DNA of 51,690 nt from Streptomyces humi (GCF_001005085.2 NZ_LBMU02000130.1:1-51690); one strand, 5' to 3'; positions 1 to 8,629 are shown, numbered from the stretch's first letter. Program-made: numbers and translations. The notes: generated by a model from the sequence alone, not told the origin.

Positions 1-23
1 GGGAGAGTAGGACGCCGCCGAAC
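1..23 (+). rRNA. 5S ribosomal RNA, 3' end (partial)
   Basis: The first 23 bases match the conserved 3' end of actinobacterial 5S rRNA (the GGGAGAGTAGGACGCCGCCG segment followed by AAC). A strong terminator follows directly. The rest of the rRNA operon lies off the left edge. The exact mature 3' end could differ by a few bases. Confidence 0.85.
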
Positions 24-33
24 AAATATTGGG

Positions 34-64
34 AAAACCCCCGCATCTTCGATGCGGGGGTTTT
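34..64 (+). terminator. rRNA operon terminator
   Basis: A perfect 14-bp stem (34-47 with 51-64) encloses a TTC loop, with A4 at its 5' base and T4 at its 3' base. This is a canonical intrinsic terminator 11 nt after the 5S end. It separates the rRNA operon from the converging hydrolase gene. Confidence 0.9.
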
Positions 65-100
65 CTGCGTTCTGGGTTCTGGAGACCTCAGCCGGAGACC

Positions 101-649
101 TCAGAACGTCACGTCCGCCGTGGTGGCCGTGCCGCCCTTTCGGCCCGGAGCCTCCTGCCACTCCCAGTAGAGATTCGTGTGGGAGATGACCTGCTGCGGC
201 GCCGGCGCCCCGTACTGCGTGAGGTCCTCCGTGGTGTGGGCGTCGGAGACCAGCGTCGCGTCGTACCCGCGGACGATGGCGCCGTGCAGAGTGGAGCGGA
301 TGCAGGCGTCGGTCTGGGCGCCGGTGACGACCAGACGGCCCACGGCACGCTCGGCCAGCACGGACTCCAGCTCGGTGGCCTCGAACGAGTCGCCGTAGCG
401 CTTGTGGACGAGCGGCTCGTCGGCCTCGCGGATCAGCTCGGGGACGTACTGCCAGGGGGCGCTGTCCGGCTTCAGTTCGTCGCTGGAGTGCTGGATCCAG
501 ATCACCGGGACCGCCTCGGAACGGGCCTTGGTGATCAGGGTGTTGATGTTCGTGATCACCTCGTCGCGGTTGTGGGAGCTGTCCACCACCCCGTTCTGCA
601 CGTCCACGATCAGCAGGGCGGTGTTCGGTCGGTTCGGCAGAGTCGTCAT
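101..649 (-). CDS. isochorismatase-family cysteine hydrolase
   Basis: This 182-aa protein is of the usual size for the isochorismatase-like hydrolase family, which hydrolyses amides or vinyl ethers through a Cys-Lys-Asp triad. The expected residues are visible: D16 in the IVDVQ strand, K83 in VHKRYGDSF, and C116 in QTDACIRST. The start at 649 (MTTLPNRPNTALLIVDVQ) is preferred over an upstream in-frame ATG at 679 because the fold begins immediately after it. The substrate cannot be read from the sequence; nicotinamidase, carbamoylase and isochorismatase activities all occur in this family. The gene converges on the rRNA terminator, and a divergent acetyltransferase gene starts 94 bp away. Confidence 0.85.
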   Translation of the reverse strand: MTTLPNRPNTALLIVDVQNGVVDSSHNRDEVITNINTLITKARSEAVPVIWIQHSSDELKPDSAPWQYVPELIREADEPLVHKRYGDSFEATELESVLAERAVGRLVVTGAQTDACIRSTLHGAIVRGYDATLVSDAHTTEDLTQYGAPAPQQVISHTNLYWEWQEAPGRKGGTATTADVTF

Positions 650-743
650 GGCGTCCACCGTAGAGCGGGGCACTGACAACGGGGTCCGAGTGAGCTGCGT
701 AAAGGGGATGAGCAGGGTGGGACGCGCGGGCTAACGTGGCCGC

Positions 744-1310
744 ATGAGTACTATGACCAGCGGTGATTACGGCGTCCGCGCGATACGGGCCGACGAGTGG
801 CAGGCCGTCAAGCGGCTTCGGCTCGTCGCCCTGCGGGACCCGGTGGCCGACATCGCGTTCCTGGAGAGCCACGAGGACGCCGTGGGCCGGCCGGACTCCT
901 TCTACCAGGACCGGGCCGCCCGGTCGGCGGAGGAGCCCAGTGGCGCGCGGCAGTTCATCGCCGAGACGCCGGACGGGGAGTGGGCCGGAACGCTGACCGT
1001 GCTCATCGAGGAGGCCGGGACGACGGACTGGGCCGGGCAGCCGGTCGAGCGACGGCAGGGGCACGTCGTGGGGGTGTTCGTCCGGCCCGAGCACCGGGGG
1101 AACGGGCTGATCAAGGCGCTGTTCGACGTCGGTGTGGCCTGGGCGCGGGAACAGGGCGCGGAACGGGTGCGGCTGTTGGTGCACGAGAGGAATCCGCGGG
1201 CGCAGGGCGCGTACCGCAAGGCCGGCTTCGTGCCGAGCGGGGTGCTCGTGCCGTTCGACAAGGACGACACGGAGACCGAGCTTGAGCTCGTGCTGGAGTG
1301 GCCGTCCTAG
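744..1310 (+). CDS. GNAT-family N-acetyltransferase
   Basis: This 188-aa protein has the GNAT fold: a beta-4 strand (VVGVFVRPEHRG), the acetyl-CoA-binding turn RPEHRGNGLIKAL (about residues 113-125), and the beta-5/alpha-4 region (ERVRLLVHERNPRAQGAYRKAGF) near the C terminus. It should transfer an acetyl group from acetyl-CoA to an amine of unknown identity. It starts at ATG 744; a second in-frame ATG lies 9 nt downstream. Its last 4 nt overlap the stop codon of the converging VirD4-like gene. Substrate and role cannot be assigned. Confidence 0.85.
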   Translation: MSTMTSGDYGVRAIRADEWQAVKRLRLVALRDPVADIAFLESHEDAVGRPDSFYQDRAARSAEEPSGARQFIAETPDGEWAGTLTVLIEEAGTTDWAGQPVERRQGHVVGVFVRPEHRGNGLIKALFDVGVAWAREQGAERVRLLVHERNPRAQGAYRKAGFVPSGVLVPFDKDDTETELELVLEWPS

Positions 1311-2941
1311 ACCGGCAGTTCCCGGTGCGGCCAGCGGGACCGGGCCTGCTCGTGGGAGCGGAGCAGGGCGAGGGTCGGCAGGCCCTGGCCCGGACCGGTG
1401 GTGAGCAGGTCGGGCAGCTGGGGGAGGGGAGCCACGGCCGCCACGTCGTCCAGGACCAGGGTGAGTGGTGGGTCGAGCCGACCGGAGGATGACCGTTCGG
1501 CCATGCGCCGGCCCTGCTCGACCACGCTTGAGACGAGGGCCGTCAGGAGGGGCATCGCGCCGGGGTTGGTCCTGGGGTCCTCGATGGATTCACCGACCAC
1601 ATAAAGCGTGCCCCCTTCGTCCACGAAGGAATCCAAAGCGAGGGCATCGGATCGGTTGGGATTGCAGGCCTCGCGGATGTTGACCGTGAAGAGTGCGGCC
1701 AGCGCACGCGCCGTCAGTTCCTGGGCGATGTCGCGGCGTTCCGGGTGTGCGGTGAGCGCGGCCTCCAGCTCGCCCGCGGCGCCGGGGGCCGCCTTCGGGT
1801 GGGTGCGGAGCGTCCGTACGGCGTCCTGGACGCCCGTGCCCTGCGCCCAGCGGTGGACATGGCGGATCGTGCGGTTCTCCAGGGCGGCGGCGTGCAGGTA
1901 GCTGCGGAGCAGGGTCTCCGCCGTGTCCGTGACCGCCTGGTCGATCTTCGCGGTGGGTTTCACGGGGGTGAGCAGGGCCTGGGCGCGCAGGGCGGCGGTC
2001 TGCTTGTCCGCGCAGCCGGTCGTGGGGGACCAGTGGAAGCGGGCGGGGGTGTCGCAGAGGTGGTTCGGGTCGTAGAGGAGGGCCGGACCGAGTTTGGCTC
2101 GGGCGTCCTTGGTCTCGTACCAGACGGCGGGGTTCGAGGTGACGACGAGGGCGGGTCCGGCCGCGTCGCGGATGGCCTGGATCGCGGTCGTCCGGCGGGA
2201 TTCGGCGGGCGCGAGGTGGATCTTCGTCCAGCCGCCCAGGCGTTCACCGTTGACGGAGGAGTGAGCGTCGAGTCCGTCGAAGGCGGGGGCCGGCTGGGTG
2301 CCGTGGGCCGGTGGGGGGAGCACTGTGCCGTCCGGGCCCGGCACGGGGGCCGAGAGGCCTCCGACGAGGCTCGGAGGGACCTGTTCGGTGGCGGGCGCGG
2401 GGACGGCGGGGCCCGAGGGGACCTGCTCGGTGTCTGTCGCGAGGACGGCGGGGCCCGTGGGGACCTGCTCGGTGCCTGACGCCAGGACGGCCGGGCTCGG
2501 GGCCTGGACGGTCGCTGGTGCCGGACCCGGGGGCGCGTCGGGCGTGGTCGCCTGCCCGGCTGTCGCCTTCCGGTTTCTTCGGCCCGCGCGCCAGCGGGCG
2601 ACCGTGCCCATCACGAACACGCCGAGAACGAGCAGGATCATCAGCTGGCCGAGGAGCAGGCCCCAGAACAGTCCCCACCCGGACAGCCGGGCCGCCGGGG
2701 TGTCCGGCCAGGCGCCCGTCACGTCGTGCGGTTCGCCGATGAGGTGGCGCATCGCCGGCGGGGTGTGGGTGAGGGTGACGGTCGACGGCCAGCTGCCGTG
2801 GGCGAACCAGGCGGCCAGTCCCGTCGCCGTCCACACCAGCAGGGTGACCCCGAGCAGGGACCCGAGTATGCCGATCAGCAGGCCGTCGGGAACACCGCCA
2901 CCGCCGCGGTGTTCCCGCTCCTCCCGAGGGTCCGGTCTCAC
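1307..2941 (-). CDS. VirD4/TraG-like type IV coupling-protein homologue with degenerate P-loop
   Basis: This 544-aa protein starts at a GTG (2941) preceded by GGGAGG, 11 nt after the stop of the VirB4-like gene. Two membrane segments (about 21-44 and 89-115) precede a Pro/Ala/Thr-rich linker containing a 14-aa tandem repeat, then a TraG/VirD4-type ATPase domain from about 235. Hallmarks are VVTSNPAVWYETKDARAKLGPALLYDP (about 266-291), FHWSPTTGCADKQTAALRAQ, LYVVGESIEDPRTNPGAMPLLTAL, and the Walker B strand LTLVLDDV (493-500). The Walker A position reads LAPAESRRTTAI (243-254), without the G-x-G-K-T core, so nucleotide binding is doubtful. Coupling proteins normally pass DNA or protein substrates to a type IV secretion channel. 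Here a structural or regulatory role is possible. It is the last gene of the operon. Confidence 0.8.
   Translation of the reverse strand: MRPDPREEREHRGGGGVPDGLLIGILGSLLGVTLLVWTATGLAAWFAHGSWPSTVTLTHTPPAMRHLIGEPHDVTGAWPDTPAARLSGWGLFWGLLLGQLMILLVLGVFVMGTVARWRAGRRNRKATAGQATTPDAPPGPAPATVQAPSPAVLASGTEQVPTGPAVLATDTEQVPSGPAVPAPATEQVPPSLVGGLSAPVPGPDGTVLPPPAHGTQPAPAFDGLDAHSSVNGERLGGWTKIHLAPAESRRTTAIQAIRDAAGPALVVTSNPAVWYETKDARAKLGPALLYDPNHLCDTPARFHWSPTTGCADKQTAALRAQALLTPVKPTAKIDQAVTDTAETLLRSYLHAAALENRTIRHVHRWAQGTGVQDAVRTLRTHPKAAPGAAGELEAALTAHPERRDIAQELTARALAALFTVNIREACNPNRSDALALDSFVDEGGTLYVVGESIEDPRTNPGAMPLLTALVSSVVEQGRRMAERSSSGRLDPPLTLVLDDVAAVAPLPQLPDLLTTGPGQGLPTLALLRSHEQARSRWPHRELPV
2378..2503 (-). 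repeat. three 42-bp tandem repeats encoding a 14-aa linker repeat
   Basis: Three consecutive 42-bp units (2378-2419, 2420-2461, 2462-2503) begin GACCTG(T/C)TCGGTG on the plus strand. On the coding strand they give TEQVP-centred 14-residue repeats in the disordered linker between the membrane segments and the ATPase domain of the VirD4-like protein. Copy number is likely to vary between strains. Confidence 0.85.
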
Positions 2942-2952
2942 GAACGGCCTCC

Positions 2953-4368
2953 CTATGCCACCGTCGACTCGGAGTCGCCGAGGTGCTGCTCCACGAAGGC
3001 CGCCGCCCGCTGTTCCGCCTCCAGCTCGGCGGCGCGCAGCGCGTCGTCGGCGTCGGCCAGGTCGCTGGAGGACTCGGTCATCGCGCGGTCGGTGAAGACG
3101 AGCGGCCGTTCCGTCTCGGTGACCAGGTGTTTGACCACCTGGACATTGCCGTTGACGTCCCAGACCGCGATGCCCGGGGTGAGGGTGGGGATGATCTCCA
3201 CGGCCCAGCGGGGCAGACCGAGGACCCGGCCCGTCGCCCGCGCCTCGTCCGCCTTCTGGGCGTAGATCGTCCGGGTCGACGCCATCTTCAGGATCGCCGC
3301 GGCCTCCTTGGCCGCCGCCCCGTCCACGACGTCGGACAGGTGGTGGACCACCGCGACGAAGGAGAGACCCAGGCGCCGGCCGAACTTCAGCAGACGCTGG
3401 AACAGCTGCGCCACGAAGGGGCTGTTGATGATGTGCCAGGCCTCTTCGACCAGGAAGATGCGCTTCTTGCGGTCCGGGCGGATCCAGGTGTGCTCCAGCC
3501 ACACGCCGACGATCGCCATCAGGATCGGCATGGCGATGGAGTTGCGGTCGATGTGGGACAGGTCGAAGACGATGAGGGGGGCGTCGAGGTCGATGCCGAC
3601 CGTGGTGGGGCCGTCGAACATGCCGCGCAGGTCACCGTCGACCAGGCGGTCCAGGACCAGAGCGACGTCCAGGCCCCACGCCCGTACGTCGTCTATGGCG
3701 ACGTTCATCGCCTCGGCGGACTCCGGTTCGGGGTGCCGTAGCTGCTCGACGATGTCCGTCAGGACGGGCTGGCGGTCGAGGATGGTCTCGTTGACGTAGG
3801 AGTGGGCGACCTTCAGGGCGAAGCCGGAGCGTTCGTCGAGGCCGTGGCCCATCGCCACCTCGATGATGGTGCGCAACAGCGCGAGCTGGCCCGTCGTGGT
3901 GATCGACGGGTCCAGCGGGTTGAGGCGGATGCCGTGGTTGAGGGCCGCCGTCGGGTCGAGCCTGATGGGGGTTATCCCCAGCTCCTCCGCGATGAGGTTC
4001 CACTCGCCGACGCCGTCCTCGCCCTGCGCGTCCAGGACGACGACCTGGCGGTCGCGGAAGCGCAGCTGCCGTAGGACGTAGGTCTTCTCCAGGGCCGACT
4101 TGCCGTTGCCGGACTCACCGAGGACCAGCCAGTGCGGGGCGGGCAGTTGCTGGCCGTAGAGCTGGAAGGGGTCGTAGATGTAGCCCTTGCCGGAGTACAC
4201 CTCCCGGCCGATGATCACGCCCGAGTCGCCCAGGCCGGGGGCGGCCGTGGGGAGGTAGACGGCCTGGGCCTGGCCGGTGGAGGTGCGGACCGGGGAGCGG
4301 GTCGTCTCGACCTTCCCGAACAGGAAGGACGTGAAGGCTTCGGTGAGGACGGACAGCGGGTCCCTCAT
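2953..4368 (-). CDS. VirB4-like type IV secretion ATPase
   Basis: This 471-aa P-loop ATPase of the VirB4/TraC/TraE class normally powers assembly of, and transport through, a type IV secretion channel at the inner membrane. Walker A is GESGNGKS (84-91). Walker B is RIFLVEEAW (303-311), followed by the VirB4-typical stretch FQRLLKFGRRLGLSFVAVVHH. A C-terminal acidic tail follows. The protein lacks the long N-terminal domain of classical VirB4; that part seems to be carried by the upstream SCO6880-family gene. The start at 4368 (MRDPLSVL) lies 14 nt after the upstream stop with a GAGG motif about 11 nt ahead. Longer in-frame readings extend into the neighbour's out-of-frame sequence and were discarded. 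Confidence 0.85.
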   Translation of the reverse strand: MRDPLSVLTEAFTSFLFGKVETTRSPVRTSTGQAQAVYLPTAAPGLGDSGVIIGREVYSGKGYIYDPFQLYGQQLPAPHWLVLGESGNGKSALEKTYVLRQLRFRDRQVVVLDAQGEDGVGEWNLIAEELGITPIRLDPTAALNHGIRLNPLDPSITTTGQLALLRTIIEVAMGHGLDERSGFALKVAHSYVNETILDRQPVLTDIVEQLRHPEPESAEAMNVAIDDVRAWGLDVALVLDRLVDGDLRGMFDGPTTVGIDLDAPLIVFDLSHIDRNSIAMPILMAIVGVWLEHTWIRPDRKKRIFLVEEAWHIINSPFVAQLFQRLLKFGRRLGLSFVAVVHHLSDVVDGAAAKEAAAILKMASTRTIYAQKADEARATGRVLGLPRWAVEIIPTLTPGIAVWDVNGNVQVVKHLVTETERPLVFTDRAMTESSSDLADADDALRAAELEAEQRAAAFVEQHLGDSESTVA

Positions 4369-4382
4369 CAGCGCATCAGCCT

Positions 4383-5942
4383 CTACCTTCGGATTCCGGT
4401 GGCGAAGGGCAGTGTGTTCACGAAGGCGCGGTGGTGCTCGCGGTCGCACCACTCCAGTTTCAGGTACGACTTTCCGGCGGACGCCCTTATGGTGCGCTTG
4501 TCGCGGTTGAGGGCCTCCGGGGAGCGGGAGGACACCGTGATGTAGCCGACCAGGTTGACGCCGGCGGCGCCGCTGGCCAGGTCTTCGCCGCGCTGGTCTA
4601 GGCGGTTGTGGGCGGCGATGTCGCGGGGGTCGACGGTCCGGTTCATCTTGGCGGCGCGGGACGCCTCCGCCTCGTCGTTGGTCTTCTCCGTCAGCATGCG
4701 CTCGATGGCGACCTCGGTGGGTTCGAGGTCCATGGTGACCGCGACCGTGCGGATGACGTCCGGGGTGTGGACCAGGAGCGGGGCCAGGAAGTTCACGCCG
4801 ACCGGGGTCATCGGCCACTCCTTCACCCAGGCCGTGGCGTGGCACCAGGGCTCTCGGGTGGACGACTCGCGGGTCTTGGCCTGGAGGTAGGTCGGCTCCA
4901 TGGCGTCGAGTTCGGCCGGCCAGGCGTTGCGCTTGGTCATCGCCTGGATGTGGTCGATGGGGTGGTCCGGGTCGTACATGGAGTGGATCAGGGAGGCGAG
5001 GCGGCCCTGGCCGAGGGGCTGCCGGACACGGATGTCCGCCTCCTGGAGGCGGGAGCAGATGTCCGTGAGCTCGCGGGCCATGACGACGGCGAGCCCGGAG
5101 TCACGGTCCAGCTTGCGGCCGGCCTGGGGGCGGGCGGCGCGGGCCATCGCATGGGCCTCGGCGGCCAGTTCGCGGGAGTAGTGCATGCAGGCGACGAGAT
5201 AGGCGCGGTGCTGCTCGCTGCTGGTGGAGACCATGGACTGCAACTGGTCGTACGACTGCGCCAGCCAGCCCGGTGCCCTGTCGTCGCCGCGCTGGGCGAC
5301 GTCCTTGGCGTGCGCGTCGGGGTCGGCGGGGAGGGTGCGGGCGAGCATCTGGAGGCGGGTGACGAAGCCGTCGCCGTTCGCCACGTGCTTGAGGAGGGTG
5401 CCGAAGCGGTCGACGAGGGCTTCCTGGTCCTCGGAGTCGCGCAGGCCGACGCCGGGCCCTTCGATCTCGATGGCCGCGGTGACCGTCTTGCGGTCGGCGT
5501 GCAGGAGCACGGCGATCTCGTCGGGGCCGAAGGGAGCGGCGAGCCAGCTGATCCGGCCGATGCCGGGCGGCGGGCCGATCTCGACCTCGCGGCCGTCGAT
5601 GCGGGTGCCGGCCTCGCTGGCGGTGGAGCGGTACACGGTGCCGGTGCGCAGGGTGCGCTTGTAACTGCGGTTGATCTCGAACCACTTGTAGAACGTACGG
5701 CGCTTGTACGGCACGTAGACCGCGGCCAGCGCGAGCAGCGGGAAGCCCATGAGCAGCACGATGCGCAGGGAGAGGACCGGGACGAGGAGTCCGCACATCA
5801 TGCCGAGGAACGCGCCGACGATGATCAGGCCGATCTCGCCGGACTCGCGGTTGCGGCCGACGATCGCGTTCGGCCGGGCGCGGCCGATGAGATACGTACG
5901 GCGGGGCGCCATCGGATGGGACAGATGGGACTCGGTCGTCAA
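4383..5942 (-). CDS. SCO6880-family membrane protein (VirB3/VirB4 N-domain-like)
   Basis: This 519-aa protein has two adjacent hydrophobic segments near the N terminus (about residues 37-80) and then a long soluble part, an arrangement reminiscent of a VirB3/PrgI-like anchor joined to a VirB4 N-terminal domain. I recognise the overall type as the actinobacterial SCO6880 family; its biochemical role is unknown. The start is TTG 5942, whose TTGA overlaps the stop of the upstream gene and is preceded by GGAGGTGAGG. An internal ATG at 5912 is the alternative. The short distance to the ATPase gene downstream suggests the two products act together as a split VirB4. Confidence 0.75.
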   Translation of the reverse strand: MTTESHLSHPMAPRRTYLIGRARPNAIVGRNRESGEIGLIIVGAFLGMMCGLLVPVLSLRIVLLMGFPLLALAAVYVPYKRRTFYKWFEINRSYKRTLRTGTVYRSTASEAGTRIDGREVEIGPPPGIGRISWLAAPFGPDEIAVLLHADRKTVTAAIEIEGPGVGLRDSEDQEALVDRFGTLLKHVANGDGFVTRLQMLARTLPADPDAHAKDVAQRGDDRAPGWLAQSYDQLQSMVSTSSEQHRAYLVACMHYSRELAAEAHAMARAARPQAGRKLDRDSGLAVVMARELTDICSRLQEADIRVRQPLGQGRLASLIHSMYDPDHPIDHIQAMTKRNAWPAELDAMEPTYLQAKTRESSTREPWCHATAWVKEWPMTPVGVNFLAPLLVHTPDVIRTVAVTMDLEPTEVAIERMLTEKTNDEAEASRAAKMNRTVDPRDIAAHNRLDQRGEDLASGAAGVNLVGYITVSSRSPEALNRDKRTIRASAGKSYLKLEWCDREHHRAFVNTLPFATGIRR

Positions 5943-7297
5943 CGCCCCTCACCTCCCGAGCTGTTGTTGCGGGTGTTGCTGGCGTGCGGGGTGTTCGCCG
6001 GGCTGGGCGCGCGGGGCGCGGGCGCGGCGGAGGGGACGGCTCCGCCGCCGCCGGTGGAGCCGCGGGTGCTGTGGGCGGCGACGCCGCCCGAGGCCGGGTT
6101 GGACGGGCGGGCGGCGGAGGAGCCGCCGGACGAGCCGCCGCCGTTGTTGTCGGCGCGCGCGCTGTGGGTGCGGATGCCCTGGGCGACCAGGTTGGCGGGG
6201 CTGCTGATGACCGCGGCGGCCTTGCCCTCGGCGCCCTGCATGATGCGGTTGTTGCGGCCGTTCGCGATCTCGTCGCCGAAGCCGGGGACGAAGCGGTAGA
6301 TCATCGCGCTGGCGAAGATGGCGAGCAGGATGATGGCGAGGCCGGAGACGACGGCGGAGAAGGCGTCGGGGCCGCCGTCGGAGGAGAGCGCGCCGGCGAG
6401 GCCCAGCACTATCACGATGACCGGCTTCACCAGGATGACGGCGATCATGATGCCGGCCCAGCGGCGGACGTGGCCCCACAGGTTCTTGTCGACGAGGCCG
6501 GCGTAGACGACGGTGCCGAGGAGGGCGCCGACGTAGAGGAGGGCGGCCCTGATGACCAGCTCCAGCCAGAGCACGCCGGCGGCGAGGATGCTCACCAGGG
6601 AGACGACGATCAGCATGATGGGGCCGCCGCCGATGTCGTCGCCCTTGTTGAGGGCGTCGGAGAAGGTGCCGAAGAAGGTGTCGGTCTGGTTGCCGGTGGT
6701 CTTCGCGAGGACGTCGGTGACGCCGTCGGTGGCCGATACGACGGTGTAGAGGATCAGCGGGGTGAAGGCGGAGGCCAGCACGGTCAGCCAGAGGAAGCCG
6801 ACGGCCTCCGAGATGGCGGTGGTGAGGGGGACGCCGCGTACCGCCCGCTTGGCGACGGCCAGCAGCCACAGCAGCAGGGTCAGGATCGTCGACGCGGCGA
6901 AGACGACGGCGTACTGCTGGAGGAACTTCTCGTTGGTGAAGTCGACGTTGGCGGTCTCCTTGACGGCCCCACTGAGCTTGTCGACGGTCCAGGAAGCAGC
7001 CTTGGCACACCCCTGAGCGAGAGAGGACAGGGGGTCGAGGGTGGAACTGAGGGGGTCGGTGGTGGACCCGGAGGAGCCACTGCCGCTCCCCTTCTCGCAG
7101 TAGTCCTTGGCGGGACCGATCAGCAGGCCGCACGAGTCGCTGCTGGCCGACGCGGACGGGGCGGGCGAGGCCGAGAGACTGGGGGTGGGCGACGGCGTCG
7201 GGTCTGCAAGGGCACGGGTCGCCAGCAGGATCACCGTGGTCTGTACGGCGGCCAGGAGGCCGGTCAGTTCGAGTACGCGACGCGGGCTACCGGGCAT
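5939..7297 (-). CDS. VirB6/TrbL-like polytopic membrane protein
   Basis: This 452-aa protein has an N-terminal signal-like helix (about 10-31, ending ALA), a Ser/Pro/Thr-rich external stretch, and then roughly five to six transmembrane helices between about residues 125 and 375. The last helices are GIMIAVILVKPVIVIVLG and LAIILLAIFASAMIYRFVPG. A Gly/Ser/Ala-rich hydrophilic C-terminal tail follows. This topology is that of VirB6/TrbL channel components. The start is ATG 7297, with GGAGGG 7 nt ahead; it overlaps the preceding gene by 11 nt, which indicates translational coupling. Assignment rests on topology and operon context rather than a clear motif. Confidence 0.75.
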   Translation of the reverse strand: MPGSPRRVLELTGLLAAVQTTVILLATRALADPTPSPTPSLSASPAPSASASSDSCGLLIGPAKDYCEKGSGSGSSGSTTDPLSSTLDPLSSLAQGCAKAASWTVDKLSGAVKETANVDFTNEKFLQQYAVVFAASTILTLLLWLLAVAKRAVRGVPLTTAISEAVGFLWLTVLASAFTPLILYTVVSATDGVTDVLAKTTGNQTDTFFGTFSDALNKGDDIGGGPIMLIVVSLVSILAAGVLWLELVIRAALLYVGALLGTVVYAGLVDKNLWGHVRRWAGIMIAVILVKPVIVIVLGLAGALSSDGGPDAFSAVVSGLAIILLAIFASAMIYRFVPGFGDEIANGRNNRIMQGAEGKAAAVISSPANLVAQGIRTHSARADNNGGGSSGGSSAARPSNPASGGVAAHSTRGSTGGGGAVPSAAPAPRAPSPANTPHASNTRNNSSGGEGR

Positions 7298-8123
7298 AAG
7301 TGAACCCTCCGTACTGCTCGACGGCCTTGCTGATCTCGTCGGAGGTGGCGGCCTGGTCGTCACCGGGGACCGGCGCCGGTCCGTCCTTCTGGGTGTCCGC
7401 GCTGATCTTCCAGTCGTCGTCGGCCCAGTGCAGGTTGAAGGTCCAGGTCTTCCAAGTGGTGGTGACGGGATTGGTCGAGGCCGTGCCCGACATGCCGATG
7501 AGACCCACGTACCAGACCGAGACCTTGGCGTCGGTGTCGCTGTACTGCTCGGCCGTGGTGCCCACCGGGACCGTGCGGGAGACGAAGGTGCTGCCCTGCG
7601 GGGCGTTGCCGTTGGCGTCGAGGCCGAGTTTGCCGAGGAAGCCCGCCGAGTAGGCCGCGTCCATGGCGTTCTGGAGCTTGCCGGCCGCGGCGGGCGTGTA
7701 GAGGCCGTTGACGATTCTGTGCCGGCTGTCCTTGTTGAACATCCCTGTCGAACCCAGCGTCACCGCGTAGTTCGCCGCCGCGCTCTGGGCGCCCTGGGTG
7801 GTGTGGGCGAAGCCGGTGGGGATGTTGCCGGACTTTGTTTCTACCGGCTTGGTGCCGCTGGCGGCCGTGGAGGACGTGGCCGGCTGGTCGGCGTTGCCGC
7901 TTCCGTTGGTCGTCGTGGACGACGACGAGTCGTTGCTGTCGCCGTCGCCTCTGTTCGCGAAGGCGATCGCCGCGATGAGGAGGACGACGACGCCGACGAC
8001 CGTGACCAGGCTCCGTGAGGAGGAGCGGCCGCCGCGGCGGGCCGCGCCGCCGTACGGGTCGTCGGGCAGCCGGGTGCGGGTGTGGCCGGACTCCGGGTAG
8101 CCGGGCTCGTCTCCGAGGCTCAT
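7287..8123 (-). CDS. single-pass membrane protein, VirB8/TcpC-like by architecture
   Basis: This 278-aa protein has a hydrophilic cytoplasmic N terminus, one membrane helix (about 38-56, LVTVVGVVVLLIAAIAFA), a Ser/Thr/Gly-rich linker, and an extracytoplasmic domain of about 150 residues rich in beta strands (for example YVGLIGMSG and TTTWKTWTFNLHWADDDWKIS). Such NTF2-like domains on a single anchor are characteristic of VirB8 and TcpC in type IV systems. The start at 8123 (MSLGDEPGY) follows a GGGGGAG motif; the 36 residues upstream in frame do not look coding. The VirB8 assignment is inferred from topology and operon position. Confidence 0.65.
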   Translation of the reverse strand: MSLGDEPGYPESGHTRTRLPDDPYGGAARRGGRSSSRSLVTVVGVVVLLIAAIAFANRGDGDSNDSSSSTTTNGSGNADQPATSSTAASGTKPVETKSGNIPTGFAHTTQGAQSAAANYAVTLGSTGMFNKDSRHRIVNGLYTPAAAGKLQNAMDAAYSAGFLGKLGLDANGNAPQGSTFVSRTVPVGTTAEQYSDTDAKVSVWYVGLIGMSGTASTNPVTTTWKTWTFNLHWADDDWKISADTQKDGPAPVPGDDQAATSDEISKAVEQYGGFTYAR

Positions 8124-8263
8124 GCCGCGTACTCCCCCTCCACGTCGTACCGGAACGCGTAGCAGTACGACGGTAGCCGTGCTGGTTCCCGCGCGGGCGC
8201 GGTGTGGTGACTCGACATCAGGGAAACGCAACCTCGGAGCGGGGAGGGAAGAGGTCCAGGCGC

Positions 8264-8629
8264 CTAGACGGCCATGCCGTACACGATGGTGAACAGGGTG
8301 CCGAGTGAGCCGATGATGAAGACTCCGGTCAGTCCGGCGATGATGAGGCCCTTGCCCTGTTCGGCACTGAAGGTGTCACGGAGAGCCGTGGCGCCGATGC
8401 GCTGTTTGGCGGCACCCCAGACGGCGATGCCGAGGCAGATGAGGATGGCCACGGCCATGACCACCTGGATCATCGTCTTCGCCTCGTTGCCCAGGCTGCC
8501 GAAAGGCCCCCAGTCCGGAGCGATTCCGCCGATGATGGTGTTGATGTCTCCCTTGTCGGCCGCGTAGAACATGTAAGTCACCGCCCCTGGTGGGTAGTTC
8601 TGGCCGCCCCTGCCCGGTGCAGAGGTCAC
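8264..8629 (-). CDS. small two-helix membrane protein, first gene of the T4SS-like operon
   Basis: This protein of up to 121 aa has two predicted membrane helices, MIQVVMAVAILICLGIAVWGA (about 53-73) and GLIIAGLTGVFIIGSLGTLFTIVYGMAV (about 94-121). The helices are separated by a basic/polar loop. Size and topology recall VirB2/TrbC pilin-like subunits or small accessory proteins, but no diagnostic motif is present. The GTG start at 8629 has only a weak ribosome site; GTG 8581 or ATG 8572 (MFYAADKGD) are shorter alternatives. A 140-bp gap separates it from the VirB8-like gene. Confidence 0.65.
   Translation of the reverse strand: MTSAPGRGGQNYPPGAVTYMFYAADKGDINTIIGGIAPDWGPFGSLGNEAKTMIQVVMAVAILICLGIAVWGAAKQRIGATALRDTFSAEQGKGLIIAGLTGVFIIGSLGTLFTIVYGMAV

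Noticed and set aside
4608..6299. 563-aa plus-strand open frame opposite the SCO6880-family and VirB6-like genes
   Set aside because: Gly/Ala/Arg-rich translation without motifs, antisense to well-supported genes. It is a product of high G+C.
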